This document shows positions 33,311 to 40,460 of a stretch of 40,460 bases of DNA, piece by piece. Numbering within the stretch: position 1 is the stretch's first letter; the number at the start of each line of letters is the position of its first letter. A program made the translations under genes and the position numbers. The stretch is taken from NCBI RefSeq assembly GCF_900624995.1, contig NZ_UYXQ01000033.1, forward strand, positions 1 to 40,460. The letters are read 5' to 3'. Source of the stretch: Pseudomonas antarctica. GTDB taxonomy: Bacteria; Pseudomonadota; Gammaproteobacteria; Pseudomonadales; Pseudomonadaceae. The notes beneath the pieces are model-generated. The model worked only from the letters and a program-made list of their open reading frames with translations, was not told the DNA's origin and made no database searches.

Positions 33311-34263
33311 GCGTGCTTCAGGTGCAGGACCTCAGCGTGATTGCCCACAACGCCGGGCGCGATGTCACCTTGGTCGACCGTGTGTCCTTCGACTTGGCCG
33401 AAGGTGAAATCCTCGGCCTGGTCGGCGAGAGCGGCTCGGGCAAGACCCTGGCCTGTCGCGGGCTGATGCGCCTGCTGCCGTCGCCCACCTTGCGCGTGCA
33501 AGGCGCTGCTGTGCGCCTGGCCGGGCAGGATCTTTTGACGCTGGACGATGCCGGCATGCGCGCCGTGCGCGGCGGGCAATTGGGTATGATCTTCCAGAAC
33601 CCCAGCAGCCACCTTGACCCGTTGATGCGCATCGGTGAGCAGATTGCCGAGGGCATTCGCCTGCACCAGGGTGCGTCAAAAAAGGACGCGCGCCTGCACG
33701 CCATCGAGGTGTTGCGCCAAGTGGGCATTCCCGATCCAAGGGCGCGAATCGACAACTACCCGCACGAATTTTCCGGCGGCATGCGCCAGCGCGCGATGAT
33801 CGCCGTGGCCCTGGGCTGCAACCCTAAAGTGCTGATTGCCGACGAGCCGACCACCGCCCTTGATGTGACGGTGCAGGCGCAAATCCTGCGTCTGCTGCTG
33901 GACCTGCGCGATCAGCGTGGCGTGTCGATCATCATGATCACCCATGACCTCGGTGTGGTGGCGCAGACCTGTGATTCGATTGCGGTGATGTACGCCGGGC
34001 GCCTGTGCGAGCACGGCAGCAAGTACGACCTGCTGGCGCATCCGCAGCACCCTTACACCGCCGGCCTGATCGATTGCCAGCCCGCGCACAGCAGCGGCCA
34101 CGCCTTGCTGCGCACGATTCCCGGGCAGCCGCCGTTGCTGGATGCATTGCCCGCCGGTTGCCGCTTCAACCCGCGCTGCCCGCAGGTTGGCGCGTTGTGC
34201 ACGGAGCTGCTGCCGGAAGGCGCGCGGGTGGCCTGTCACTATCCGTTGGGAGATCGCCCATGA
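33307..34263 (+). CDS. ABC transporter ATPase, DppD-type
   Basis: This 318-residue protein has Walker A GESGSGKT (40-47), signature FSGGMRQR, Walker B VLIADEPTTALD and the switch His (ITHDLG). The C-terminal extension with CRFNPRCP is the oligopeptide-transporter cysteine motif that binds an Fe-S cluster in homologues. It powers import with the DppF-type partner. The start at ATG 33307 overlaps the upstream stop by four bases; longer upstream frames are out of family. Confidence 0.9.
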   Translation: MSVLQVQDLSVIAHNAGRDVTLVDRVSFDLAEGEILGLVGESGSGKTLACRGLMRLLPSPTLRVQGAAVRLAGQDLLTLDDAGMRAVRGGQLGMIFQNPSSHLDPLMRIGEQIAEGIRLHQGASKKDARLHAIEVLRQVGIPDPRARIDNYPHEFSGGMRQRAMIAVALGCNPKVLIADEPTTALDVTVQAQILRLLLDLRDQRGVSIIMITHDLGVVAQTCDSIAVMYAGRLCEHGSKYDLLAHPQHPYTAGLIDCQPAHSSGHALLRTIPGQPPLLDALPAGCRFNPRCPQVGALCTELLPEGARVACHYPLGDRP

Positions 34264-35243
34264 GCCTGTTGCAGATCAAGGATCTGGAGGTGCGTTTTGC
34301 GGCCTCCGGCAGCGGCCTGTTCGGCATGAAAAAGCAGTGGGTGAGGGCGGTCAACGGCGTGTCGCTGAACCTGGCAGCGGGCGAAACCCTCGGGCTGGTC
34401 GGCGAGTCCGGCAGCGGCAAAAGCACGCTCGGCAGGGCGATCCTGCACCTCAACCCGATCAGCGCCGGCCAGGTGTTGTTTGACGGCATCGATATGGCCC
34501 ACGGTAGTGCCATCGACATCGCCCGCTTGCGCCACGAAACCGCGATGATTTTCCAGGACCCGTATGCCGCGCTGAACCCGCGCCATACCCTGGGCGAAAC
34601 GCTTGCCGAAGTGTTACGCGTGCAGCGCAAAGTTGCGCCGCAACAGATACCGGCCCGCGTGAATGAACTGCTCGACCTGGTCGGCCTGCGCCCCGAATTG
34701 GCCAGCCGCAAACCCGGCTCCTTAAGCGGCGGCCAGTGCCAGCGCGTCGGCATTGCGCGGGCGCTGGCGGTGGAGCCGCGCTTGATCATCGCCGATGAAT
34801 GCGTGGCAGCGCTGGATGTGTCGATCCAGGGCCAGATCATCAACCTGTTGCTGGAGCTGCAACAACGCATGAACCTGGCGATCCTGTTTATCGCCCATGA
34901 CCTGGCCATCGTGCGGCGACTGTGCGACCGCGTGGCGGTGATGTACCTGGGCAAGATCGTCGAAGAAGGGCCTGTGGAGGCGGTGTTTACTGCGCCGCGC
35001 CATCCGTACACGGCGGCGCTGATCGAGGCAATTCCCGAGATCGATCCGCATCGGCCGTTGCCTACAGAACCATTGCCGGGTGAGCCCCCGAGCCCGTTGA
35101 ATGTGCCCACGGGCTGGGCCTTTCATCCGCGTTGCCGACATGCCCGGACGATGTGTTCCGTGGTGTTGCCACCGACGCATTTCCTGCACGAGCATCGATA
35201 CAGTTGCGTGCTTGAAGAGCCATTAACCTTTCTGCCGTCCTAA
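34260..35243 (+). CDS. ABC transporter ATPase, DppF-type
   Basis: This 327-residue protein has Walker A GESGSGKST (48-56), signature LSGGQCQR, Walker B IIADECVAALD and switch His (IAHDLA). The usual DEPVSALD reads DECVAALD, with Cys in place of Pro after the catalytic Glu; the catalytic pair is intact. The C-terminus has the FHPRCRHAR oligopeptide-transporter motif. It overlaps the DppD-type gene by four bases. Confidence 0.9.
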   Translation: MSLLQIKDLEVRFAASGSGLFGMKKQWVRAVNGVSLNLAAGETLGLVGESGSGKSTLGRAILHLNPISAGQVLFDGIDMAHGSAIDIARLRHETAMIFQDPYAALNPRHTLGETLAEVLRVQRKVAPQQIPARVNELLDLVGLRPELASRKPGSLSGGQCQRVGIARALAVEPRLIIADECVAALDVSIQGQIINLLLELQQRMNLAILFIAHDLAIVRRLCDRVAVMYLGKIVEEGPVEAVFTAPRHPYTAALIEAIPEIDPHRPLPTEPLPGEPPSPLNVPTGWAFHPRCRHARTMCSVVLPPTHFLHEHRYSCVLEEPLTFLPS

Positions 35244-35258
35244 ACAAGGAGTTATGAC

Positions 35259-36773
35259 ATGCAATCGCGCCACTTGAAGTTGCTCGCCGCCGCTACGTTG
35301 ACCGCTTGGTCGCTGACCGCTGGGTTGGCTCAGGCCGCCGGTGTACTGACCATCGGCTGCCGTGAAGACAGCACCACATTTGACCCGATCAAAAGCGCGC
35401 AAAACCGCGACACCTGGGTGTTCGCCAACGTCTACGACACCCTGGTGCGCGTGGATAATCTGGGCACCAAGATGGAGCCTGGCCTGGCAGAAAGCTGGGA
35501 GATCTCCAAGGACGGCCTGACCTACACCTTCAAGCTGCGTGATGCAAAGTTCTCCGACGGCTCGCCGATCACCGCCGATGACGCGGCGTTCAGCCTGCTG
35601 CGCATTCGCGACAACAAGGCCTCGCTGTGGAGTGACCCGTTCAGCCTGATCAATACCGCCAAGGCGTCGGGCCCGAAAACCCTGGTGGTCACCTTGAAAA
35701 CCCCAGCGGTAGCCTTCCTCTCCCAACTGGCGTCGCCGACGGTGTCGATCCTGTCGCAAGAGGCCATGACCAAGATGGGCGAAGACGCCTACTCGGAAAA
35801 CCCAGTAACGTCCGGCGCGTTTACCGTGGATGAGTGGCGCAAAGGCGACCGGGTTATTTTGAAGAAGAACCCGAACTTCTGGCAGGCCAAAAACGTGAGC
35901 CTGGATGGCGTGGAGTGGGTGTCGGTCACCGACGACAACACGCGCATGCGTATGGTGCAGAACAACGAACTCGACACGGCGATCTTCGTACCGTTCTCCC
36001 GCGTGGAAGAGCTGAAGAAAGACAAGAACGTGGTGATCCATTCCGACCCGTCCACCCGCGAAGATCACCTGCTGATCAATCACGCCCACGGGCTGCTGGC
36101 CAAGCCGCAAGTGCGCGAGGCGCTGGACATGGCCATCGACAAACAATCGCTGGTCAAAACCGCCACTTACGGTCAAGGCACCGTGGCCTATTCCTACATC
36201 CCGAAAGGCTCGCTGTACCACTACGCCAACAACCTGCAACGCCCGTATGACCCGACCGCCGCCAAGAAACTGCTGGAAGAGGCCGGGGCCAAGGACTTGA
36301 AGCTCAACTACGTGGTCAACGCCGGCAACGAAGCCGATGAACAAATCGCGGTGATCATCAAGGACCAACTGGCCAAGGTCGGCGTGACCGCCAACCTGCA
36401 GAAAGTCGACCCAACTCAAAGCTGGCAGATGCTGGTAGACGGTGAGTACGATATTTCGGTGATGTACTGGACCAATGACATCCTCGATCCGGACCAGAAG
36501 ACCACCTTCGTGCTGGGCCACGACACCAACCAGAACTACATGACCCGCTACAAGAACGACAAGGTCAAGACGCTGGTGGCGGCTGCGCGGATCGAGGCCG
36601 ACCCGGTCAAGCGTGAGCAGATGTACGTCGACCTGCAGAAGCTGGCGAAACAGGATGTGAACTGGATCGACTTGTACTACAGCCCGTACATCAATATCTC
36701 ACGCAAGAATGTGAGCAACTTCCTGCAGAACCCGCTGGGGCGTTTCACCCTTGAGGACGTGGTAAAAAACTAA
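35259..36773 (+). CDS. Periplasmic substrate-binding protein, family 5 (peptide type)
   Basis: This 504-residue protein has a signal peptide ending AQA at about residue 27. The mature protein has the SBP_bac_5 plan: VLTIGCREDSTTFDPIKS, the family signature near ESWEISKDGLTYTFKLRDAKFSDG, and the C-terminal lobe with VMYWTNDILDPD. It delivers peptides or a related amide signal to the permeases. In the PipR system such a transporter is needed to sense the plant compound. It begins 15 bases after the ATPase gene and is last in the operon, followed by a REP pair. Confidence 0.9.
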   Translation: MQSRHLKLLAAATLTAWSLTAGLAQAAGVLTIGCREDSTTFDPIKSAQNRDTWVFANVYDTLVRVDNLGTKMEPGLAESWEISKDGLTYTFKLRDAKFSDGSPITADDAAFSLLRIRDNKASLWSDPFSLINTAKASGPKTLVVTLKTPAVAFLSQLASPTVSILSQEAMTKMGEDAYSENPVTSGAFTVDEWRKGDRVILKKNPNFWQAKNVSLDGVEWVSVTDDNTRMRMVQNNELDTAIFVPFSRVEELKKDKNVVIHSDPSTREDHLLINHAHGLLAKPQVREALDMAIDKQSLVKTATYGQGTVAYSYIPKGSLYHYANNLQRPYDPTAAKKLLEEAGAKDLKLNYVVNAGNEADEQIAVIIKDQLAKVGVTANLQKVDPTQSWQMLVDGEYDISVMYWTNDILDPDQKTTFVLGHDTNQNYMTRYKNDKVKTLVAAARIEADPVKREQMYVDLQKLAKQDVNWIDLYYSPYINISRKNVSNFLQNPLGRFTLEDVVKN

Positions 36774-36791
36774 ACACCACCGCTGAACAAC

Positions 36792-36881
36792 TGTGGGAGC
36801 GGGCTTGCTTGCGAAGGCGCCGTGTCAGTCAACTGAAATATTGACTGATGCACCGCCTTCGCGAGCAAGCCCGCTCCCACA
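36792..36881. repeat. REP pair (REPIN)
   Basis: TGTGGGAGCGGGCTTGCTTG and the complement-type arm TTCGCGAGCAAGCCCGCTCC frame a 40-base spacer. It lies after the operon for the binding protein and before the converging yciK gene. Confidence 0.9.
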
Positions 36882-36919
36882 TTGGGTTCTCTGTTCTGTC
36901 AGTTGAGTCAGCTTAAGGC

Positions 36920-37660
36920 TTACTGCGCATCAAACGCCTGGCCATTGATGCCCGCACTGTCTGGCCCCATGAGGTACAGGTACACCGGCATGATCTCTTC
37001 CGGCGCCGGCCTTTCCAGCGGGTTTTCGCCTGGGTACGCCTGGGCGCGCATGCTGGTGCGTGTGCCGCCTGGGTTGATGCTGTTGGAGCGTACCGCCGCC
37101 ACATCCTCAAGCTCATCGGCCAGGGTTTGCATCACGCCTTCAGTGGCAAATTTCGACACGCCATAAGCGCCCCAGTACGCCCGGCCTTTGCGCCCGACGC
37201 TGCTGGAGGTGAACACCACCGACGCATCCTGGGACAGTTTGAGCAGCGGCAGCAAGGTGCTGGTCAGCATGAACATCGCGTTGACGTTGACGTGCATCAC
37301 CCGCATGAAGTTCTCACCGGACAACTGCTCAAGCGGTGTGCGTGGGCCGATGATCGAGGCGTTGTGCAGCAGGCCATCGAGGTGACCGAACTCCTTTTCG
37401 ATCATCGCGGCCAGCTCATCGTATTGATGGGGCAGGGCGGTCTCCAGGTTGAACGGAATCACCACCGGCTGAGGCTGGCCGGCCGCTTCGATCTCGTCAT
37501 ACACCTGGGCCAGGTTGGCTTCGGTCTTACCCAGCAACAGCACGGTGGCGCCATGGGCGGCATAGGTTTTCGCCGCCGCCGCGCCAATCCCGCGACCGGC
37601 GCCGGTCACCAGGATCACGCGGCCTTTGAGCAGTTCTGGACGTGCGCAGTAATCAAACAT
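36920..37660 (-). CDS. YciK-family SDR oxidoreductase
   Basis: This 246-residue protein is a classical short-chain dehydrogenase: nucleotide motif TGAGRGIG (residues about 20-27), HNASIIGPRTPLEQ, the Ser-Tyr-Lys triad in FTSSS and AYGVSK, and a C-terminal substrate loop. It is the YciK type conserved beside mupP and ubiG in Pseudomonas. The true substrate is unknown. It is transcribed in the same direction as mupP, 177 bases downstream of it across a REP pair. Confidence 0.88.
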   Translation of the reverse strand: MFDYCARPELLKGRVILVTGAGRGIGAAAAKTYAAHGATVLLLGKTEANLAQVYDEIEAAGQPQPVVIPFNLETALPHQYDELAAMIEKEFGHLDGLLHNASIIGPRTPLEQLSGENFMRVMHVNVNAMFMLTSTLLPLLKLSQDASVVFTSSSVGRKGRAYWGAYGVSKFATEGVMQTLADELEDVAAVRSNSINPGGTRTSMRAQAYPGENPLERPAPEEIMPVYLYLMGPDSAGINGQAFDAQ

Positions 37661-37715
37661 AAATAGCCTCGACAGAATTCAAGCTGATACAGCTCTTGAA
37701 GTGGAATCCATTTCA

Positions 37716-37805
37716 GGTGGGAGCTGGCTTGCCTGCGATAGCGGTCCGCCCGCCAGCACCTGTGGCGACAGCTACTGCGCCATCGCGGGCAAGCCAGCTC
37801 CCACA
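37716..37805. repeat. REP pair (REPIN), variant core
   Basis: GGTGGGAGCTGGCTTGCCTG and the complement GGGCAAGCCAGCTCCCACA enclose a spacer of about 45 bases. The core GCTGGCTTGCCTGCGAT differs from the GCGGGCTTGCTCGCGAA type, marking a third REP subclass in the window. Confidence 0.88.
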
Positions 37806-37837
37806 TTGATCTCAGTGTTGGTGAGATCCTCGAACAA

Positions 37838-38509
37838 TCAGCAACTGCACAGTGCGTTATCCAGCACTTTGCGCAGTTCCAGCGGGTGATCCACCACCAC
37901 ATCGGCGCCCCAGTTGCGGGGGTTGTCGTCCGGGTGGATGTAGCCGAACGTGACCGCTGCGGTGCGGGTGCCGGCGTCGCGGCCGGATTCGATATCGCGC
38001 AGGTCATCGCCCACAAACAACACGCTGGCCGGGTCCAGGTCGAGCATCTTGCACGCCAGGATCAACGGCTCCGGGTCCGGCTTGCTGTTCTTCACGTGGT
38101 CCGGGCAGATCAGCAGCGCCGAGCGCTCGGCCAGGCCCAGCTGCTGCATGATCGGCTCGGCAAAGCGCAGCGGCTTGTTGGTGACCACGCCCCACACCAG
38201 CTTGGATTTTTCGATGTCTTCCAGCAACTCGGCCATGCCGTCGAACAGTTTGCTGTGGATTGCGCAGCCCTTGAGATAGCGCTCCAGGAACTCCAGGCGC
38301 AGTGCTTCAAAGCCAGGGGATTCCGGGTCCATCGAGAAGGTCACGGCAACCATCGCCCGCGCACCGCCGGAGATTTCATCGCGGATGTGCTGGTCGTTGA
38401 TCGGCGCCAGGCCGCGGTCGGCGCGCATGGCCTGGCAGATCGCGATGAAGTCCGGCGCAGTGTCCAGCAAAGTACCGTCCATATCGAAGAGAACCGCTCG
38501 CAACTTCAC
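37838..38509 (-). CDS. mupP: N-acetylmuramic acid 6-phosphate phosphatase MupP
   Basis: This 223-residue HAD-IA phosphatase has DMDGTLLDTA, VVTNKP, KNSKPDPEP and FVGDDLRDI. In Pseudomonas the HAD gene directly linked to ubiG is MupP, which dephosphorylates MurNAc-6-P in the peptidoglycan recycling route that bypasses de novo UDP-MurNAc synthesis and affects fosfomycin and beta-lactam response. It is often mislabelled phosphoglycolate phosphatase (Gph), which it resembles. It starts four bases after the ubiG stop. Confidence 0.88.
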   Translation of the reverse strand: MKLRAVLFDMDGTLLDTAPDFIAICQAMRADRGLAPINDQHIRDEISGGARAMVAVTFSMDPESPGFEALRLEFLERYLKGCAIHSKLFDGMAELLEDIEKSKLVWGVVTNKPLRFAEPIMQQLGLAERSALLICPDHVKNSKPDPEPLILACKMLDLDPASVLFVGDDLRDIESGRDAGTRTAAVTFGYIHPDDNPRNWGADVVVDHPLELRKVLDNALCSC

Positions 38510-38513
38510 AGGC

Positions 38514-39212
38514 TTACTCCTCGCGCAGGGTCTGGATCATGTAGTTGACGTCCACGTCACTGGCCAGCTTGTAGTGCTTGGTCAGCGGGTTGTAGGTCAG
38601 ACCGATGATGTCTTTGACGGTCAGCCCGGCCTCACGGCTCCAGGCGCCCAGTTCGGAAGGGCGGATGAATTTCTTGAAGTCGTGGGTGCCACGCGGCAGC
38701 AGCTTCATGATGTATTCGGCGCCGATGATCGCGAACAGGTAGGCCTTGGGGTTGCGGTTGATGGTGGAGAAGAACACCTGGCCGCCCGGCTTGACCATGC
38801 GCAAGCAGGCGCGGATCACCGAGGACGGGTCCGGTACGTGCTCGAGCATCTCAAGGCAGGTGATCACGTCGAACTGCTCAGGCATTTCTTCGGCCAGGGC
38901 TTCGGCGGTGATCTGGCGGTATTCCACGCTCACACCGGACTCCAGCTGGTGCAGCTGGGCCACGGCCAGCGGGGCTTCGCCCATGTCGATACCCATTACC
39001 GTGGCGCCACGCTGGGCCATCGCTTCGCTGAGGATGCCGCCGCCGCAACCAACGTCGAGTACTTTTTTGCCCGCGAGGTTGACGCGTTCGTCAATCCAGT
39101 TGACCCGCAGCGGGTTGATGTCGTGCAGCGGTTTGAACTCGCTTTCACGGTCCCACCAGCGGTGGGCCAGGGCTTCGAATTTGGCGATTTCGGCGTGGTC
39201 GACGTTGCTCAT
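38514..39212 (-). CDS. ubiG: Ubiquinone biosynthesis O-methyltransferase UbiG
   Basis: UbiG performs both O-methylations of ubiquinone synthesis using SAM. The 232-residue length from ATG 39212 (MSNVDHAEIAKFEALAHRWW) is standard. SAM-binding motif VLDVGCGGGILSEAMA is followed by GIDMGEAPLAVA and the EMLEHVPDPSS post-motif. The open frame extends 33 codons upstream into a hairpin, which is not part of the gene. Four bases separate it from mupP, so the two are co-transcribed. Confidence 0.95.
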   Translation of the reverse strand: MSNVDHAEIAKFEALAHRWWDRESEFKPLHDINPLRVNWIDERVNLAGKKVLDVGCGGGILSEAMAQRGATVMGIDMGEAPLAVAQLHQLESGVSVEYRQITAEALAEEMPEQFDVITCLEMLEHVPDPSSVIRACLRMVKPGGQVFFSTINRNPKAYLFAIIGAEYIMKLLPRGTHDFKKFIRPSELGAWSREAGLTVKDIIGLTYNPLTKHYKLASDVDVNYMIQTLREE

Positions 39213-39243
39213 GGTGAATCCTCTAAATCTGATAAGTCGGTTT

Positions 39244-39272
39244 GCAGGTTTGAAGCGTAGGTTCAAACCTGC
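39244..39272. terminator. Perfect hairpin between the amidohydrolase gene and ubiG
   Basis: GCAGGTTTGAA and TTCAAACCTGC form an 11-base stem with a 7-base loop, one base past the amidohydrolase stop. No T-run follows in the direction of transcription, so it may be an attenuator, an RNase barrier or a partial terminator rather than an intrinsic terminator. Confidence 0.5.
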
Positions 39273-39273
39273 G

Positions 39274-40460
39274 TTATTCGCCGTGCCCGCTGATGCGTTG
39301 GCCCCAGGCAATGGCCATGGCGGTTAACTGTTGTTCATCCATGCGGGTCAATTGCCGGTCGTCGAGCAACTGCTTGCCGGCGACCCAAAGGTGTTTCACA
39401 CAATCGCGTCCGGTGGCGTATATAAGCTGTGAGACCGGATCGTAGATCGGTTGTTGCGCCAGCCCTGAAAGATCAAAGGCCACGATATCGGCGGCCTTGC
39501 CGACCTCCAGCGAGCCTATCTCGCTTTCCAGGCCCATGGCCCGTGCGCCGTTGAGCGTGGCCATGCGCAGGGCACGGTGGGCATCCAGGGCGGTGGCCGA
39601 GCCGGCGACGGCCTTGGCCAGCATCGCGGCGGTACGGGTTTCGCCCAACAGGTCCAGGTCATTGTTGCTGGCGGCGCCGTCGGTGCCGATCGCCACATTG
39701 ACGCCAGCCTGCCACAGACGCTCCACCGGGCAAAAGCCGCTGGCCAGTTTCAGGTTCGATTCCGGGCAATGAATGACGCTGGTGTTGCTTTCTACCAGCA
39801 AAGCCAGGTCGTCCTCGCTGATTTGGGTCATATGAACGGCCTGGAAGCGCGGGCCGAGCATGCCGAGGCGACCCAGGCGTGCCAAGGGGCGTTCGCCGGT
39901 CTGCTCGACGGCTTGCTGCACTTCAAAGGCAGTTTCATGCACGTGCATGTGGATTGAGGCGTCCAGCTCTTCGGCCATGATGCGGATTTTCTCCAGGTTC
40001 TCATCGCACACGGTGTAGGGCGCATGCGGGCCGAAGGTAATCTTGATGCGCGGGTGGTGCTTGAGGTCGCCGAACAGCTCGACGCCTTGGCGAATCGCCT
40101 CATCGGGCGTGCTGGCGCCGGGAATCGGGAAGTCGAGGATCGGAATCGCGATTTGCGCGCGCATGCCACTGTTGTGCACGCAGTCGCTGGCGACCTTGGG
40201 GTAGAAATACATGTCGGAAAAGCACGTGATGCCGCCCTTGAGCTGCTCGGCGATGGCCAGGTCGGTGCCGTCGCGCACGAAGGCTTCATCGACCCACTTG
40301 GCCTCGGCGGGCCAGATGTGTTTTTCCAGCCAGGTCATCAGTGGCAGGTCATCGGCCAGGCCGCGAAACAGGCTCATTGCCGCATGCCCGTGGGCATTGA
40401 TCTGGCCAGGGCTGCGCCGCATCCCTTGCAGCTCGAGTACCTCTTTGGCTGCAACGTTCA
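39274..40460 (-). CDS. mtaD: TRZ/ATZ-type amidohydrolase, MTA/SAH deaminase-like (N-terminus off edge)
   Basis: The frame is open from the right edge to the stop at 39274 (395 codons). It reads NVAAKEVLELQG upstream of the first internal Met, so the true start lies outside. Metal-ligand and catalytic motifs are NAHGHAAM (HxH), HMHVHE, the HMT His and IGTDGAASNNDLD (Asp). The family deaminates S-adenosylhomocysteine, 5'-methylthioadenosine or related adenosine derivatives to inosine-type products. It is upstream of ubiG in the same direction, as in other Pseudomonas. The exact substrate is inferred. Confidence 0.88.
   Translation of the reverse strand, partial: NVAAKEVLELQGMRRSPGQINAHGHAAMSLFRGLADDLPLMTWLEKHIWPAEAKWVDEAFVRDGTDLAIAEQLKGGITCFSDMYFYPKVASDCVHNSGMRAQIAIPILDFPIPGASTPDEAIRQGVELFGDLKHHPRIKITFGPHAPYTVCDENLEKIRIMAEELDASIHMHVHETAFEVQQAVEQTGERPLARLGRLGMLGPRFQAVHMTQISEDDLALLVESNTSVIHCPESNLKLASGFCPVERLWQAGVNVAIGTDGAASNNDLDLLGETRTAAMLAKAVAGSATALDAHRALRMATLNGARAMGLESEIGSLEVGKAADIVAFDLSGLAQQPIYDPVSQLIYATGRDCVKHLWVAGKQLLDDRQLTRMDEQQLTAMAIAWGQRISGHGE

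Noticed and set aside
35223..36521. Minus-strand frame opposite the substrate-binding protein (432 codons)
   Set aside because: Shadow frame; the plus strand has a signal peptide, family signature and operon context.

Overview
The window looks like chromosome from a member of the Pseudomonas fluorescens group. It carries the gene order yciK-mupP-ubiG-(MTA/SAH deaminase), which I recall from Pseudomonas, several inverted pairs of the Pseudomonas REP sequence (core GAGCGGGCTTGCTCGCGAA), a DUF6124-type protein with its leader, FabV, a membrane Mqo, and high-GC coding outside one accessory block. No rRNA, tRNA or CRISPR array was seen.

Layout. (1) 1-229: left end of an IS256-family element with the transposase N-terminus, running off the window. 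(2) 346-1341: dusA. Its 5' end is the left border of a genomic island at about 1270-9172. A dusA 5'-end sequence recurs at 7734-7780 and 9155-9172. The two inner copies are preceded, at equal spacing, by a TGGTRC direct-repeat pair that looks like an integrase arm site. The island is AT-rich in most parts and has no recognisable integrase. It holds a three-gene cassette (unknown protein, four-helix membrane protein, HExxH protein), a membrane-anchored beta-rich protein, a helical membrane protein frameshifted at an A8 tract, and an HNH nuclease fused to a PdaC/RsiV-like domain. (3) 9387-11535: structured leader plus DUF6124 gene, small lipoprotein, MFS exporter. (4) 12029-13731: mqo and terminator. 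(5) 13789-16286: BrnTA and VapBC toxin-antitoxin pairs, each with a palindromic operator candidate, and two small envelope proteins between them. (6) 16415-20722: decayed ridA, ppnN, an LpxO-like hydroxylase, fabV. (7) 20932-23730: HAD hydrolase, LysR regulator, class III aminotransferase. (8) 23762-28544: purine uptake group, with PunR regulator, PunC transporter, Tsx-type outer-membrane channel and NCS2 permease. (9) 28643-36773: PipR-type locus, with a LuxR solo between two proline-iminopeptidase-like hydrolases and a complete oligopeptide-type ABC transporter. (10) 36920-40460: yciK, mupP, ubiG and the amidohydrolase, which runs off the right edge.

How the parts work together. In region 9, a plant- or peptide-derived signal is probably taken up by the ABC transporter and sensed by PipR, which would activate the flanking hydrolase genes through two lux-box-like sites. 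In region 8, nucleosides and bases would cross the outer membrane through the Tsx-like channel and the inner membrane through PunC and the NCS2 permease. The island is the most likely place for undescribed biology: its three-gene cassette and the HNH-PdaC/RsiV fusion have the look of anti-phage or competition modules, but this is inference from context and motifs.
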